Below are positions 24,291 through 36,599 of a DNA stretch of 64,000 nt, piece after piece (position 1 is the stretch's first letter; each line of letters begins with the position of its first letter). Below the pieces are notes generated by a model, which ran no database searches, was not told where the DNA came from, and saw only the letters and a list, made by a program, of their open reading frames with translations. The stretch comes from Halichondria panicea. Taxonomy: Eukaryota > Porifera > Demospongiae > Suberitida > Halichondriidae. The stretch spans positions 1,156,800 to 1,220,799 of the forward strand of contig NC_087388.1 in assembly GCF_963675165.1 (NCBI RefSeq), read 5' to 3'. Position numbers and translations under genes: made by a program.

Positions 24291-27200
24291 CAGTCATGTG
24301 ATACTCCCCTATACACTGCTGCAAGATGTGGGGGTGTAGATGAGGTCAGAGAGCTGTTGAGGCAATATGAAGTGGACGCCAGAAACGGTGTATCGATTTC
24401 AAACATTATAATGATGAAGGCTTCTCTATATTGTTTGTAGCTGCATCACTTGGTCTCAAAGACTTGATTAGTAGGTTAGTCACAGAGAAGAAAGCAGACC
24501 TGAATATTAAGGGCTTGTCTGTTCTCCACTGTGCCTGCTTTGGAATACATATACTATACTTGTGGAAAGTCTTATTTCAGAACATGCATGTTATTGACCT
24601 TTCTGTGAAAGACAAATATGGGCACTCAGTTTTGCATTATGCTGTAATAAAAGGGGTTCCATATACATGCACTGGTGGCCGTTTAATGGACAAACTGATC
24701 ATGGAATATGACCTCAATCCCGCAGATAAAGATAACGATGGTAACACAGCTCTACATATTGCAGCCATGAAAGGACACGTAGAAACAGTTAGACACCTGA
24801 TCAGTAAGCACAGTGCTGATATTTACACCATTAATAATAACTCCATTGATGCTAGCTGCACTGAATGGTCGTGCCCATGTTTTGGATGCGTTCGTCAAAG
24901 AATTCAACAGCAGTTGTCATGTACGAAGTTACAACGGCTGTACTCTTCTTCACCACGCATGCGAGGGTGGCCATACAAAAATGATGGACACACTGGTAAT
25001 GGAATATGACCTTAATCCTGAAGATAGAGATGGTAAAGGAAATACACATCTACATATTGCAGCCATGAAAGGACATGTTGAAGCAGTGAGACACCTGATC
25101 AGTAAGCACAGCACTGATATTCACACCACTAATAATAAGAAAAATATTTCATTGATGCTAGCTGTACTTAGTGGTCATGCCCATGTTTTGGATGCCTTAG
25201 TCAAAGAATTCAACAGCAGTTGTCATGTTCGAAGTTACAGTGATCGTACTCTTCTTCACCAAGCATGTGACCGTGGCCATATAAAACTTATAGACAAACT
25301 GGTAATGGAATATGGCCTCAGTTCCGAAGATAGAAATTGTAAAGGAAACACACCTCTACATATTGCAGCTTCGAAAGGACATGTTGAAACAGTGAAACAC
25401 CTGATCAGAAATCACAAAGTTGAAACCAATATCACTAACAATAAGAACTCTACCCCATTGTGTTTAGCAGCTAAAGGTGGGCACCAGGTTGTGCTTCATG
25501 CTCTGATTGAAGAGTTCCATTGCAGTCCACATATAAGAGGCTACAATGGTCAAACTCTGCTTCATTATGCTTGCAAATATGGCCATATAGAAACATTAAA
25601 CAATTATTTAGAAATAAAATATAAAGTGGATCCAACAATCAGAGACAACGATGGGAACACACCTCTTCATATTTTGTGTCGTACATGGTATACTGAAGAA
25701 GGGAAGCTCAGAACAGTGCTTTGCGAATACCATTGCTGGACAGTGTTTAAAGTTAATAATGATGGAAACACACCTCTTCACACAGCAGCTAAATATGGGC
25801 AAGTTCATTGTGCACGCTTACTATTGCAGAAATGCTATGCTCCCTTTTTTGTGCGAAATAAGCATAAATAGACTGCCCTTGACGTAGCTAAAGCTCAGAA
25901 AAGTCAGAAAATCGTTACCATTTTTAAAAATGATCATTCTGAAATCCAGTCAATCTACCGGCAACTAGACAAACTTGCTAAACAAGAGTTTGGTGGTGTA
26001 AAGAACCTCACCAGAATATTTGTTGTAGGTCATTCAGGTGCAGGGAAGTCCACGCTTGTTGAAATTATTAGCTATGTTATTTCATTTAAGCAACAATAAT
26101 GCTACACTGCACTTTTAATTTGCATACTGCCCTGCAAATGCAATGCACCATGCATGCCAACTTCATCAAATCGCACTTTTGCACCATAAAAATCGCATAA
26201 TTTTGTTAGCCTATACTAGTTTCTTTTATTGTCAATTTTTACTGTCAATGCTTCCCCCAAGTAACTTTGGTACAGTAACTGTGCAGCTATATAGGTATAG
26301 CGATGTACAAACATTCTGTACAGCTCCAACATTGATGATTTGCAAAGTGTTGCTCTCGCTCTGTCGTAAACAAGGAACCTCTATAATCAGAGTTTGATTC
26401 GTTAGCAGTAGTTGAAGAAGTTTGATGAGGACGATCCTCTCCAAACTAAATACAGTTGCCACTATTTTCAGTTATTGAGTTGTTGAATAAGATTTGTAAG
26501 TGCGAACTAAGTACCTCCAATCAGACATAAGGAACTTACTTAGAATTATCATCCCCTATTGAACTTTCCACGGAGACTTACTATTAGAAGTATCATCCCC
26601 CATCGAACTTTCCCCGGAGACAAGCTCTCTTTCCTGAGATTGTTGAAATACGTTCCAGCTTGCAAAGTAAGTGCTTCCTTATCTCTCACATAGAAATTAC
26701 ACTGCTGTCCGAAAAGAGTTACATCAACATTCACATTAATGCTAAAGCAGACCTCAACAAACTCATCGATTAACTTAAGCTCAGTGTAGGCATTATTTCA
26801 GAATCACTACTGGAGAGAGTACTGCCAGAGTACATCACAAAGGAAAGTCTACTTAAGCTGCATTACTGTCAAGAAATTGAGAATGTGTACGTACATGGAA
26901 GAGTCTTTCTCAACTCACTTCAGTACGAACAGAAAGTGCCACTAACGAAAATATTTTCCCTGTTCTATAACTATGTGATCTCAAGCTCGAGGAAATTCAA
27001 TGGCCTAAATCCGTAAAATTACTTTGAGATGGTATGCTAAATGTGATGGTGACAGATTAGACTTCTTCCCAACACAATTTCTTTATGTGCTTATCGTTCA
27101 TCTCTCTCACAACTTTGCTGCATTAAAACGAAGCATGCCAACAAAGTCCGCTACAGCTTCCGATTTTTTGATTGTGGATGTATACAGTAACACTGCCAAT

Positions 27201-28140
27201 CCTCGCTGTTATGTCTGGTCAACTGGTCGATCTTGCATTGGCTTATGAAAAACGGAGTCAAGGTAATATTTTGTCGATATGCTCAAAGATGCTGATAGTA
27301 AAGAACTGATTGTATTAAAGGATCGAGTGACATCCAAAATGAAGTACCAAAACTCTGTAACTATTTATTCAAAGGTAGTTGAAGCAAAAATGAAGTTCTA
27401 TGCTGGCTGTACCTTCTTGATCTGAGCAATATCTTTTAAAAAAATGCAGAAATGCACCTAAATATTCTCATATAGATCTCATTGATAAAACATTAGCAGA
27501 AGGCACTGAGCGAGTCATGGATAAAGAAGGACGATGCTTCTCCTCTCCGATAAAAGATTGGATCAGCCCAACAAGACGGACCATATCTTACTGGAGTAAG
27601 TTTCACACACAAACACACACACACACACACACACATGCAAACATATCTTTAATATTGTCACATGCGAGACGTGTCGTTTATACAAATTTGTTAATCTTCC
27701 TTGGTGAAATTGCTAAGAAAAGAGTATTTTGACCGTGGTTGTCTCAGAAACTCTCCTGGAAAATGTTGGTTGATGCTCTCAGTCAACCTTCAATTGGATT
27801 GTCCCAGAAAGAAAAGCAAGTCTCACAAGAACACAGTAAGTACCTCATTCATTTATTATGTGCTGTTTACGATTTCAAAATTGCTATTATAGACGTAACT
27901 CTACAAGAGAAATCCTCGAAGGCAATTTGTCCGTCCTGGCAAGGACTTTCTCCAATCATTTGCTGCCATCATTGGCTCTCGATGGCAGTGTCTTGCTTCT
28001 CCCCTCTCCCTCACTTCTAAAGACATTGTGAGCATCAAGAGAGAGACAAAAGGAGCAGAGCTGATCAAACAAGTACTCGTCATACTGCAGAAGTGCATGG
28101 GAAACCAGACAGACGGCAACTTATGATCAGTTTATATATC
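24277..28140 (+). pseudogene. Ankyrin-ROCO-death pseudogene, locus 2
   Basis: Starts with the family leader and ATG (24277), then loses one base by codon 5. It has a large deletion joining GACGCCAGAAAC to GGTGTATCG (about 24384; locus 5 retains about 350 bp more), a 2-bp insertion near 24555 and a deletion near 24843. Ankyrin coding continues in other frames to about 25870, where a TAG interrupts. The P-loop GHSGAGKST survives near 26030, but the rest of the G domain is replaced by foreign AT-rich sequence (about 26060-26310). The COR part (26320-27600) is riddled with stops. Remnants of the first death-domain exon (about 27703-27836) and second (about 27895-28120) follow in family order with their GTAAGT introns. 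The 24.5-25.1 kb frameshifts are shared with locus 5, so they arose before duplication. Confidence 0.9.
27604..27635. repeat. (CA)n microsatellite in pseudogene intron
   Basis: CA-rich run at the position of the short intron following the COR exon in the paralogues. Confidence 0.85.
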
Positions 28141-28360
28141 TGCGAACTTTAGTATCAGGACAAGTAAATGTACCTGTATAGCTACGTTCGATTGCACCTG
28201 TATAACTATTGTTATACGTCACCATGTTTGTGTCTTAGAACTTCAGAATTTATATGGTATTACCTTGTCAATTAAATTATAATTATTTTCAATACACCAT
28301 ACATGCATGCATAGCTATTTATATACCGCAATTATTTATAGTATCATTTGGTTACCTCAA

Positions 28361-31300
28361 TTCTTATCAGTCATTGTTTTTCCCCAACCAATTTTTGTAC
28401 TAGATCTAGCTATATAAAGCTATATATAATATAGTTTTCCTATGTCATGACCATGTAGCAATTACGGAAATTCCTTAACATAATGGTCGCAACCATTTGC
28501 CGCAGTCTTGTTTCCTGAGGATGTCTGGTTTCAGTTGGGAAGGGGAAACCATGCATGCAAATACCTCTCAACCATGCTGCTAATTATAATAATTCATGGC
28601 TGAATATTACGTTTATACTGTTATCACTAAAACTTGACGTACATGCATTGATCGCAAATGCGTGTATTTAACGCTCAAACATGGTCCTATTTTTTATACT
28701 GTATACATAAAAATTATAATAAGTGTTCGAAGGCCGGGTCATTTTGCATGCATACATCTAGGAACATACAACCTATACACTTGTTTAATACATACTACTA
28801 TTGGTACCTATATAATTATGCACTTGACAGGCTCAGCACACCTTTGTTGGAGTTGTTGGTGTTTCTTCGCAACCATGCATATAGCTTCTCACCAGAGGAG
28901 GCTGTAACCACTTGACCTTGCAGACTACTTTTAGTGTCTGTAAGCTTTTCTGTCGGAGATACAAGTCTCGAGGCCAGCTGTGCGTTGACCTCGAGAACAA
29001 GCCCCCGATGGTATCAAAGCTTTACACAAGAGCACTGTATCTCTACTTCTGAGTAAAATGGCGAAAATAAAAGATGACCCCTCCCTGCAAAATACCGTTT
29101 TAAGGTTACATACACTAAAAACTACTGCAAGAGAAGTTTGGAGAAATCCAATTAGTGACCTTAATTAGCTACGGTCAAGTGGTTCCAGCCTCCTCTGAGA
29201 GGTCTGGGATCGAGGCTAAGATAAATGCATCCATTTCCTGTTCTATTTCCTTTTACATTTCAACATCCTGGTTTTGCACGAGCCCCTCCCACTCCAGTTA
29301 GATTTACTTGTATCAAGGGCGTATACGCCCTTGCTTGTATGTACTCGGAAAACAAGCTTTTGAACAAGCAATCAAGCAAACAAACTGCAAGATTACTAAA
29401 GTTTGACCCATCGTAAGGACTAGAGAAAAAGTGGTGCAAGGTAAACCCTTATTACAGCTTAATTGTTTTATGATCATTATAATAGCTCTCATTTTAAGTA
29501 TTAAAAGGCTCACCTTTGGCCAGACACAAGCTTCTCTGTTTGAGTGTAAAACATGTAGCTACATCCCTGGCAAAATTTCTTACTAATCTTCTATAAAATT
29601 AATTTTAGTCTAAGAGAATATTAAAGTGTGGCAATTATAGTACAACCAGTAGGTTGTACATAGGATTGACAGTGCAGTTGTGTGTGTGTTTCAATTATTG
29701 CACACATTTTGATAGTGCTATAGGCAAATGTAAAACTAAAATATAAGAACACAGATAACAATGAGAGGGATAGCAAAAAGCTTCCGTTGGATAAAGGCTA
29801 TAGTTGCGTTTAATGCAAAAAGGGGCGTGTGCACTAAAATATGGATTATGGTCTATTTTAGAGCTGCTTATATATATAATATGCAGAGTAAGTGATCTCT
29901 AAAGGGGGTGTCAGTGTATTACTCACTGGTCTGTTTTCAGGTCCTTCTTTTCGATAACATGATTAAGACAGAGAAAAATACTTGCGTTCCACTTTCTACC
30001 TTATAATTATAACCTGTGTCTTGGAGCACTTTATACTATATACAGTAAGAGCAGGTATATGGAAACTTTTATAGACTCTTGCAAATGTTTTACCCAGTAG
30101 TGTTAATTGCGTGGGCATGATGCAGGATTTCTCTTGTACGCTCCAGTCGTCTACAAGAAAACTATAAAAGCAGATATCGAAAGGGAAGCATACAGTATGT
30201 ACGTTCTTGAGCGTAACTAGCCTCAAACCAGAGGGTGTGACATCACACACTGCATTTGCCTAGCATCACGTGAGGCGTTGTCTATCCCTCTCTTAAGAAT
30301 AAGTGTGATTATATTTTTGTGCTTAGTTATACCGAGGCACGTGGGTGGGTGTAGGGTTTGTCTGTCTGTCTGTTTGTGATTTCTGAGCCTGCTCACCTGG
30401 ATGCCATAGCACTGAGTTTACAGCATGGATAGCCTTCACACAACAAGTTATTAGTTTTAAGATTTTGATGTTAGTTAAAGCTTCGTTGTCGAATAAAAGC
30501 GAGCAAAAGCTAAGAAGCTTGAACTTGCTCATTGGCCATAATTATTATAGAACTCTCTATATATGCCCGGCTTTAATTCGAGGCACTGATTACAGCCACG
30601 TGGATACAAATTATTTGTTTTCATGGGAAGAGATCCCATGCAGTCTTCTTTGCTGGCAATACTGCATGTGAGCCTACTCCGGTCCTCGCTGTATTTCAGC
30701 CTTGTGTCCTACTTTTAACACTCCATGCAGGCCTGCTCTGCTGTGATCCAAATAACATACGGTCCAGGACTCCCAGAGTGCATGTCAGGTACTTTATTTG
30801 TATAATATTTTAGCTGCTGACTCTGATGTGATCCTATAGTCCTATAGCTATAGTGTATGTCTGACCATGCACCACTATACGTCTGTTTTCAAGGCCTTGT
30901 CATACAGTTCAAATATAGAGTAGATAGTTTGCCGCTCATGTTCATGTACGTACCGTAACATTACATGTTTGTTTATGAGACGTAAAACAGCCGAGGGTTA
31001 GCACTTCAGTGCTCTAGTATATTAGCTTACAGACATCTCGTTGCACAAATAGCATGTGTTAGCTAGTACACGTAGGCTGCATACATTGTCATGTGTTTGT
31101 TTATCAAGTTGATACCTGTGTATGACATCATACATGTGCACAACCTGTATAATGATATTCATGTCAATGAAATTCATTTACAGCCCATAATTATAGAGTA
31201 AGTCGCCAGGAATTAAGAATTATTGAGGGATAAGAATTAGAAACACAATACACAAACAAAAAAGGATATTGATGGGCACACACTAACAGGTGGATATAGT

Positions 31301-31480
31301 TATAGGCCTGTTAACTAGCGAAAACTTAGAAGAGCCATAATTGGCTGTGTACAAGCTAATCTCAAAGCTCTGTAATCACAAGATAAGCAGCTAGAATAAC
31401 ACTACTTACTAAGCTGCTGATATTCTTTATGGTGTTGCTGCCATAAAACTATAGGTTATAAGGAGCTCCAACCCCAATCA
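28361..31480. repeat. Segmental duplication, copy C
   Basis: Colinear copy of 4448-7762, beginning only about 220 bp beyond the death-domain remnant of pseudogene locus 2. It carries the same internal inverted-repeat element (about 28888-29200), here without the right-hand target flank. Numerous small indels separate the copies. No conserved ORF. Confidence 0.85.
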
Positions 31481-31504
31481 AGAGCTAGATGTAAAGTTAT
31501 TAAT

Positions 31505-31800
31505 TATGCCTCGAGGCGTAGCCGCAGGAGGAGTACGATGTGTATGTGTGTGTGTGTATTCCAGCTGCATGTAACTGCTCAACGGTTGCAATGCGACGAA
31601 CACTACAGTTTCTATAGGGTTCTAGCCACGTTCTCTTGGATTTTGATTTGTGGATATGCAAACTAAAACTTTGTTGTTCTCCATGTAGTGAATGCTGTTG
31701 CAGTCTCTTCAGAATCTTTCGTAGCATCATCTGTTCGCACAAAGCTTCTATTCAACTTATGAGTTAGCCTTGTAACTAAAGCGCTATAGCTCTTTGTTAG
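31505..31800. repeat. Short dispersed repeat with CCTCGAGGCGTAGCCGCA start, copy 2
   Basis: Same block order as 3672-3960, with a TGTGTATGTGTGTGTGTGTA insertion near its start. Sits directly after duplicated copy C. Confidence 0.65.
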
Positions 31801-32015
31801 CTACAATAGTCTAAAAAGAGCTGTAATGCTGTACTGAGTGCATGCAGGTATAGATAGACCTTGAAATAATTATAAGTAGAGCTAGCTATTTAGCTAGCTC
31901 TACATTCTATCCTTCAGGCTTGTCATCAAGGCCAGGGGGGTGCTCAAGCCCCTAAAGCTCCCCACTGAATCCGCCACTGACGGTTACACCCTTTTTCTGC
32001 GCATGCACATTCCAC

Positions 32016-32489
32016 AATTTCTTCTTCTTTTCATGAGGTCCAGGACTGAGAAGCTGTACTAAACTGTTCTGATAGTGTCTATAGAAATATACCTCCAATA
32101 CGAGGCTTTTGATAGCATAGAATGACACGTGTGACTGGTAAAGGGTGATACAATCTAAATGATCTATAACATGAATGATACATAACATGAATCAACGGGT
32201 ATAACAAAGGGATAATAATAGTGATTGTTCTAATAGTTTCATATCAGAAGCCATGAAACACTACAATGCTACCATGTAGATACACAACTATTTTTCTGAA
32301 CACCTTTTGTAATTAATTGACAGGAAATGCAGCAAAAATACTAAAAGCATGTATACGCACATGTTCATGTAGTTGGAGGTAAATAACGAACAGTTTATTG
32401 GAAGCAGTTAGTGACAGTTAATTAAATTTGAGGAATCAGGCCCTCTTTCGTTGCAAGGGTAATGTCAGCATTACGTAGGGATCCATGAT
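32016..32489. other. Non-coding spacer
   Basis: No coding similarity, inverted repeat or RNA gene recognised. It contains short TAACATGAAT direct repeats near 32165. Confidence 0.4.
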
Positions 32490-35400
32490 ATTATCCCACG
32501 GATGCACATGCATAATTGATGATCAAACAGCAGCGAAGAATAGCTTGCATCTTAGCCAACTGATCACTATTCTTTCTTTCCAGGCGAGCATGTCTGCTAA
32601 TATTTTGTAAACGGTGGTGGCCTCTTGCCCCAGTCCGCCTGTGGTTGAGAAGATGAGGGGGGTGAAAACTCTTTACTCAATGTGTCTCTGACGCTTTTTT
32701 TTCATCCTCATGTTTCTTGTAGGCAGTTTTTGATGGTTCTGGAGCTGTTGCTGCATGGCGCATTTGGGTGGAAAACCCTCACATCAAAAATATGCGTCTT
32801 GAGCAGCAGACCATAACCCTCTCGCATGGATGTCTAGACGGGCATTTTCAGTGGTAATGGCTGAGCGATGGGATAAAGATTCTCCGCTTAGGGGTTGTAG
32901 TTGGGGTTCTGTGGCAAACTTTGGTAAGAAATGAAGTTGTCAGGTCATGTAGCTCATTATGCCTTATTATTGGGAAGCCGCCCTTTCAGCAAATCATTGC
33001 ATTGTTTACTGAGAAGGCTGAGCCACAATTGCACCATGGTTGCACTTAGTTGGGGTCGATGGCAGTGGCGAAGACAGAGTGCATCTCTGAATTCCCTTTG
33101 TGGAGGGAAAAACCGTGGTCATCGATTGGTAGAACTGAAAGCCACGATGAGGCACTTTTTTCTTTAGCCAGGTCAAAATGGCGTTTTGACTGCGGAGACA
33201 GTTGGTCGTAAGCTTGTTGGCCTTGAAGTAGAATGCCTTAAAGATGCTTTGATTTGATTTCAATCACTTTGGAGGTGTCCAGTGGCTTGTTTTGATCTTG
33301 AGCGATGATGTCGGCCACTAGTGGGGATGTGATTTTATAGACGCCTCATTTGCATATGCCATAGCCAAAGGGTCACTCTGTGTTGTACCTTCAGAAGAGG
33401 TGATCTCCTCATCGCCACAGATAATACATCTGATTGGAGCCCTGTACGTATTTAAGATGATCTGGTGCAGAGGTGGAAGATTGATTTAATGTTGTGAATC
33501 GCCGCTTGCCTATTATTGTATTGAAGGCAGGGGCGTAGGCAGGAATTTGAGGAAGGGGGGGGCTGTGCTGAAAGGGTGTGAAGCACCTGGTTTCTGGCGC
33601 TTTGTGCGGAGCGCCGAAAATTTTCGGTTACCGGAAACCACACCTCCTAATTAATGACTCATTTCCGGGAATAGTTGTTGTACCAGGCGTGTCTGGTTGT
33701 ACTTAACTTGTAATGATTTATGATGTTACAATTTTGTTGTACTTGTAATATGACAATAATTATATGCTAATATTTACAGTGCTAACTACATGTACAATGT
33801 ATATGATAATGTAGCTGATCAGTTATTTTACTGGCTCTTCATCAGTACTCACTCAGGCTCTTCATCAGTACTCACTCAGGCTGGCAGTACTAGAGCTTGG
33901 CAAACTGGCACTAGAGTTTGGCAAGTGGCACTAGATCTTGGCAAGTTGGCACTAGATCTTGGCCTTGACTCACGCTTGAGAAATAATGTTTCTGTGACAT
34001 AGTTGCTGCTCTCAATCAACCTCTGTGGTAGATTATTGATCAGTTGCATTGCGCATGTGCAAGAAATAGTTTATAGCTTTAATTTAATTAATTATAGCTT
34101 CAATTAATTAAATGGTGCATGCTAAATTAAAGAAGTTAGCTAGCTAGCTAGCTTAGTTACACTGAAGAATCAAAGTTACTAGTATAGTATAGAGCTAGCT
34201 CTTGGACATGCTGTTTGTCTGCCACTAATCTATATACCAGTAATTCCCAGGCTGAAGACAGTCATCAGAGAAGGTGGGGCTCTTAGTGTGGTTTTTGCAG
34301 AGGAAGGGGGGGCTCCAGTCCCCAAAGCCCTGCCCCTCCCTACGCCCCTGGAAGGCGTTAGATTGGCAGGGCCTCTTAAACCTCTTTGTCGGCAAAGGCA
34401 CAACGCAATGTATGAATGGCAGCCTCGCAGCCCCCTTTCTGGCCAGTACATACTTGAAGTGGGCCAGCTGCGTCTTTTACATCTTCGCGAAAGAGACTTA
34501 GGACAGCTTTAGCTATAATTCGTTAGGACCTCACCCACTCCGATTAGTCATATCCCCGGACATTTGTCCAATGGAATTAAGCAACATACAACAAAGGCAT
34601 TGAGGTCATTGAGGTCATTGGAGTGAAGGTTGGCGGTACAGATCCTCTGGCCAGGCATGGTATAGGTCATGAGAGGTGTAGTTGAAAGGGGAGCACAGTC
34701 TCCTCCAGGCATAAGCATCCAGGCCGACGAGTCCGGTGGCCACCCTGGGTGTGTAGAGTGGCACATTTTATGCATTCTGCATCAGTTAAAGATGATAGCG
34801 TTGATTGATTATTTGATTTGGTAACAGAGCTAGACTCTGGGCAAGCAGGCTTGCAAGGGGGGTGGTCCAGTTGTTTGATTGTGATGATGTTGTCAAGGCC
34901 TAGAACACCAACTGACTGGTCTCTAGAGAGGTAGTTTAAGGCATTCCGAATATTCCCTTGAGCCATCAGTGATATGGAGATACGGCTATCCACATCGCAT
35001 TCATATTGGGTGCCTTTTGAGATTTCATGATATGCACCTTGCCTTCATCTAAGAGGGGTTGTATCAGAGTAATTGCTTTCATACTGACTCGTTCTAGACA
35101 CGATCCATCTCCAAATGCCTAAAATAGATGGGCATCTCCTTAACAAACGCCGTACCGGCAAAGCCGAAGGGGACTAGGAAGAGATTGTCCAATGGATTAC
35201 TTCCTCATAGCTGGAGTTGATGGAATCGTACATATCTTGACTAGAGTGCTCACCCCAACAGAAATTAAGTGGTTGTTGACCGGGAAGAGGTGCAGATATC
35301 TCATCAGCATTGTTTTTTTGGGATGAACGTGGTGATAATTCAAGGTAAACCATTTTTAGCAGTATTAGATGATACCAGGGTCGGTGAGATGGTGGAATGG

Positions 35401-35548
35401 TCAATGGTTGCAGTTTTGGAAGTAGGTAGGGGCGAGGAGGTTGAGATTGTGGTTGAATTTGAAGTTGAAGTCGAAGCATTATTGGCAAGGCAGAGGGTGT
35501 TAGGTGCATATGCACAGTCACCATGTTTAAGCCAGGGAGACAATACAT
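32490..35548 (-). pseudogene. Degenerate reverse-transcriptase retroelement, interrupted by insertion
   Basis: On the minus strand the pieces follow the order of an invertebrate reverse-transcriptase ORF family that I recognise from its phrases: CWGEHSSQDMYDSI (about 35250), DNLFLVPFGFAGTAFVKE (about 35180), LLSRDQ-like and HPPCKPACPE (about 34900-34830), LIPLDKCPGI (about 34560), LIGVGE (about 34530), [12 protein letters not shown] (about 33370), SASSWLSVLP (about 33150) and FTPLIFSTTGGLG (about 32670). Frames change repeatedly and stops occur, for example directly after CPGI. The part expected to hold the catalytic Asp-Asp box is missing between [12 protein letters not shown] and the next recognisable block. 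The body is split by an 823-bp element (33528-34350). Gene dead; I do not assign it to a named clade. Confidence 0.75.
33528..34350. mobile_element. hAT-like element with CAGGGGCGTAGG ends and 5-bp duplication
   Basis: Left end CAGGGGCGTAGGCAGG (33528) and right end complementary CCTCCCTACGCCCCTG finishing at 34350, with one mismatch in 16 bp. GAAGG is present directly outside both ends (33523-33527 and 34351-34355). Flanking retroelement reading continues once the element is ignored, supporting the insertion borders. CTGGCAAGTTGGCACTAG-like short tandem repeats lie at about 33880-33965. No transposase. Confidence 0.75.
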
Positions 35549-35627
35549 GATCGCTAGTTCAGTATGCAGCTAACAATGGAGTGCTGAGCTCAACTGGATG
35601 TTTAAGTAAGCTTTAATACATGTAGTG

Positions 35628-35684
35628 GAGTCAGGCAGGGGGGGTGCTCAAGCACCCAAAACACCTCCCCTGCCTACGCCCCTG
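35628..35684. mobile_element. Solo hAT-like transposon end
   Basis: CAGGCAGGGGGGGTGCTCAA, then a short inverted stretch, ending CCTGCCTACGCCCCTG at 35684. The terminus matches the complement of the 33528 end, but no duplication pairs the two, so this is more likely a second truncated or very short element. Confidence 0.45.
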
Positions 35685-35740
35685 CTTTTAGCTAACAAAT
35701 AGGAACAATCATGTCATAATAGTACCAAACTACTGTTTGT

Positions 35741-36062
35741 CCTAGCACTTTAGTGCAAGTCTTATTCTGAATAGAAATGTTGTGCGCACAGATAATGCTA
35801 TACGAACGATTCTGAAGAGACGTACTGCAACAACCTTCACTGTAAGTAAAACTAGCTATATAACTCGAGAAAGAAGCTTTAGGTTGTAAATCCACGAATC
35901 AAATATCCAAGAGAACGTGGCTATAAGCCTATATATCCTACTAATAGTTTTCGTCGCATTGCAACCATTGAGCAGTTACAGTTGTAATACACAGTCAGTA
36001 CACATACACAGTCAGCAAGTTAATGGTCCTCTTGCCAGCTACACCTCGAGGCGATTAGCGTG
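35741..36062 (-). repeat. Short dispersed repeat, copy 3 (inverted)
   Basis: Reverse-orientation copy of the block at 3672-3960 and 31505-31800, ending in ACACCTCGAGGCGATTAGCG. It retains the complement of CTAGCCACGTTCTCTTGGAT and of TCTTCAGAATC. Confidence 0.6.
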
Positions 36063-36599
36063 TTGCCTATAATAAAGCGAGCATGCTAGTGAGGTGTTAT
36101 GCGTGCACATTTTCCAAAAGCGGGGTTAGGGGGTGGCCCCAGTTCCAATGGTGTACCAGTAACCTTATTATAGAAAGCTAATCAAGGTACTTAAAAGAAT
36201 TTATGCGGCACATAATATAATGTACTGTCTCTGGCTCAAGAAGAATGCCTTTTTGACTTTTACTGCTAAAAGGGACTGAGCAATTTGAAGTTGGCTATCG
36301 TCCAAGGTGCCTCATTTTGATATAACATCACATTCAGCTAGAATTTCCCTTAGATCAAGTTTTATTTTAGTGATCACAGTTCTGACAGGAAGCGATTTGG
36401 TTTTCGCTGGTTATAGACCCAAAGCATAATTTATATATGTGTATATAGCTACTTAATTGTTAGTGTGTACAACTACAAATCTTAATTGCTGTGTTAATTA
36501 CTTGCAACTTTAGCTGACTTCATGTTTGGTGACTTACTCCGTATTGAGATGATTATTATCCATATTGATCTGTAAATTTATCAATGTGTAGTCACAGAA
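36063..36599 (+). promoter_or_regulatory. Upstream region of locus 3 with conserved leader before ATG
   Basis: No ORF. The last bases, GTGTAGTCACAGAAATGG, recur before every family start: TATAGTCACAGAGATGG (54390s), GTAGTCGCGGAAATGG (24268 and 59928) and TATAGTTGTGGAAATGA (10100s). The invariant TAG a few bases before the ATG fits a 3' splice site, so an untranslated first exon may lie in this stretch. This is inference. Confidence 0.4.

Noticed and set aside
34230..34512. Separate small genes on both strands near 34.3 kb
   Set aside because: The region is the join of the hAT-like element and the retroelement relic; the frames are not conserved coding.
33528..35684. One 2.1-kb hAT transposon using the ends at 33528 and 35684
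   Set aside because: Flanking bases do not match across this span, whereas 33528-34350 has GAAGG on both sides and interrupts a continuous retroelement reading.
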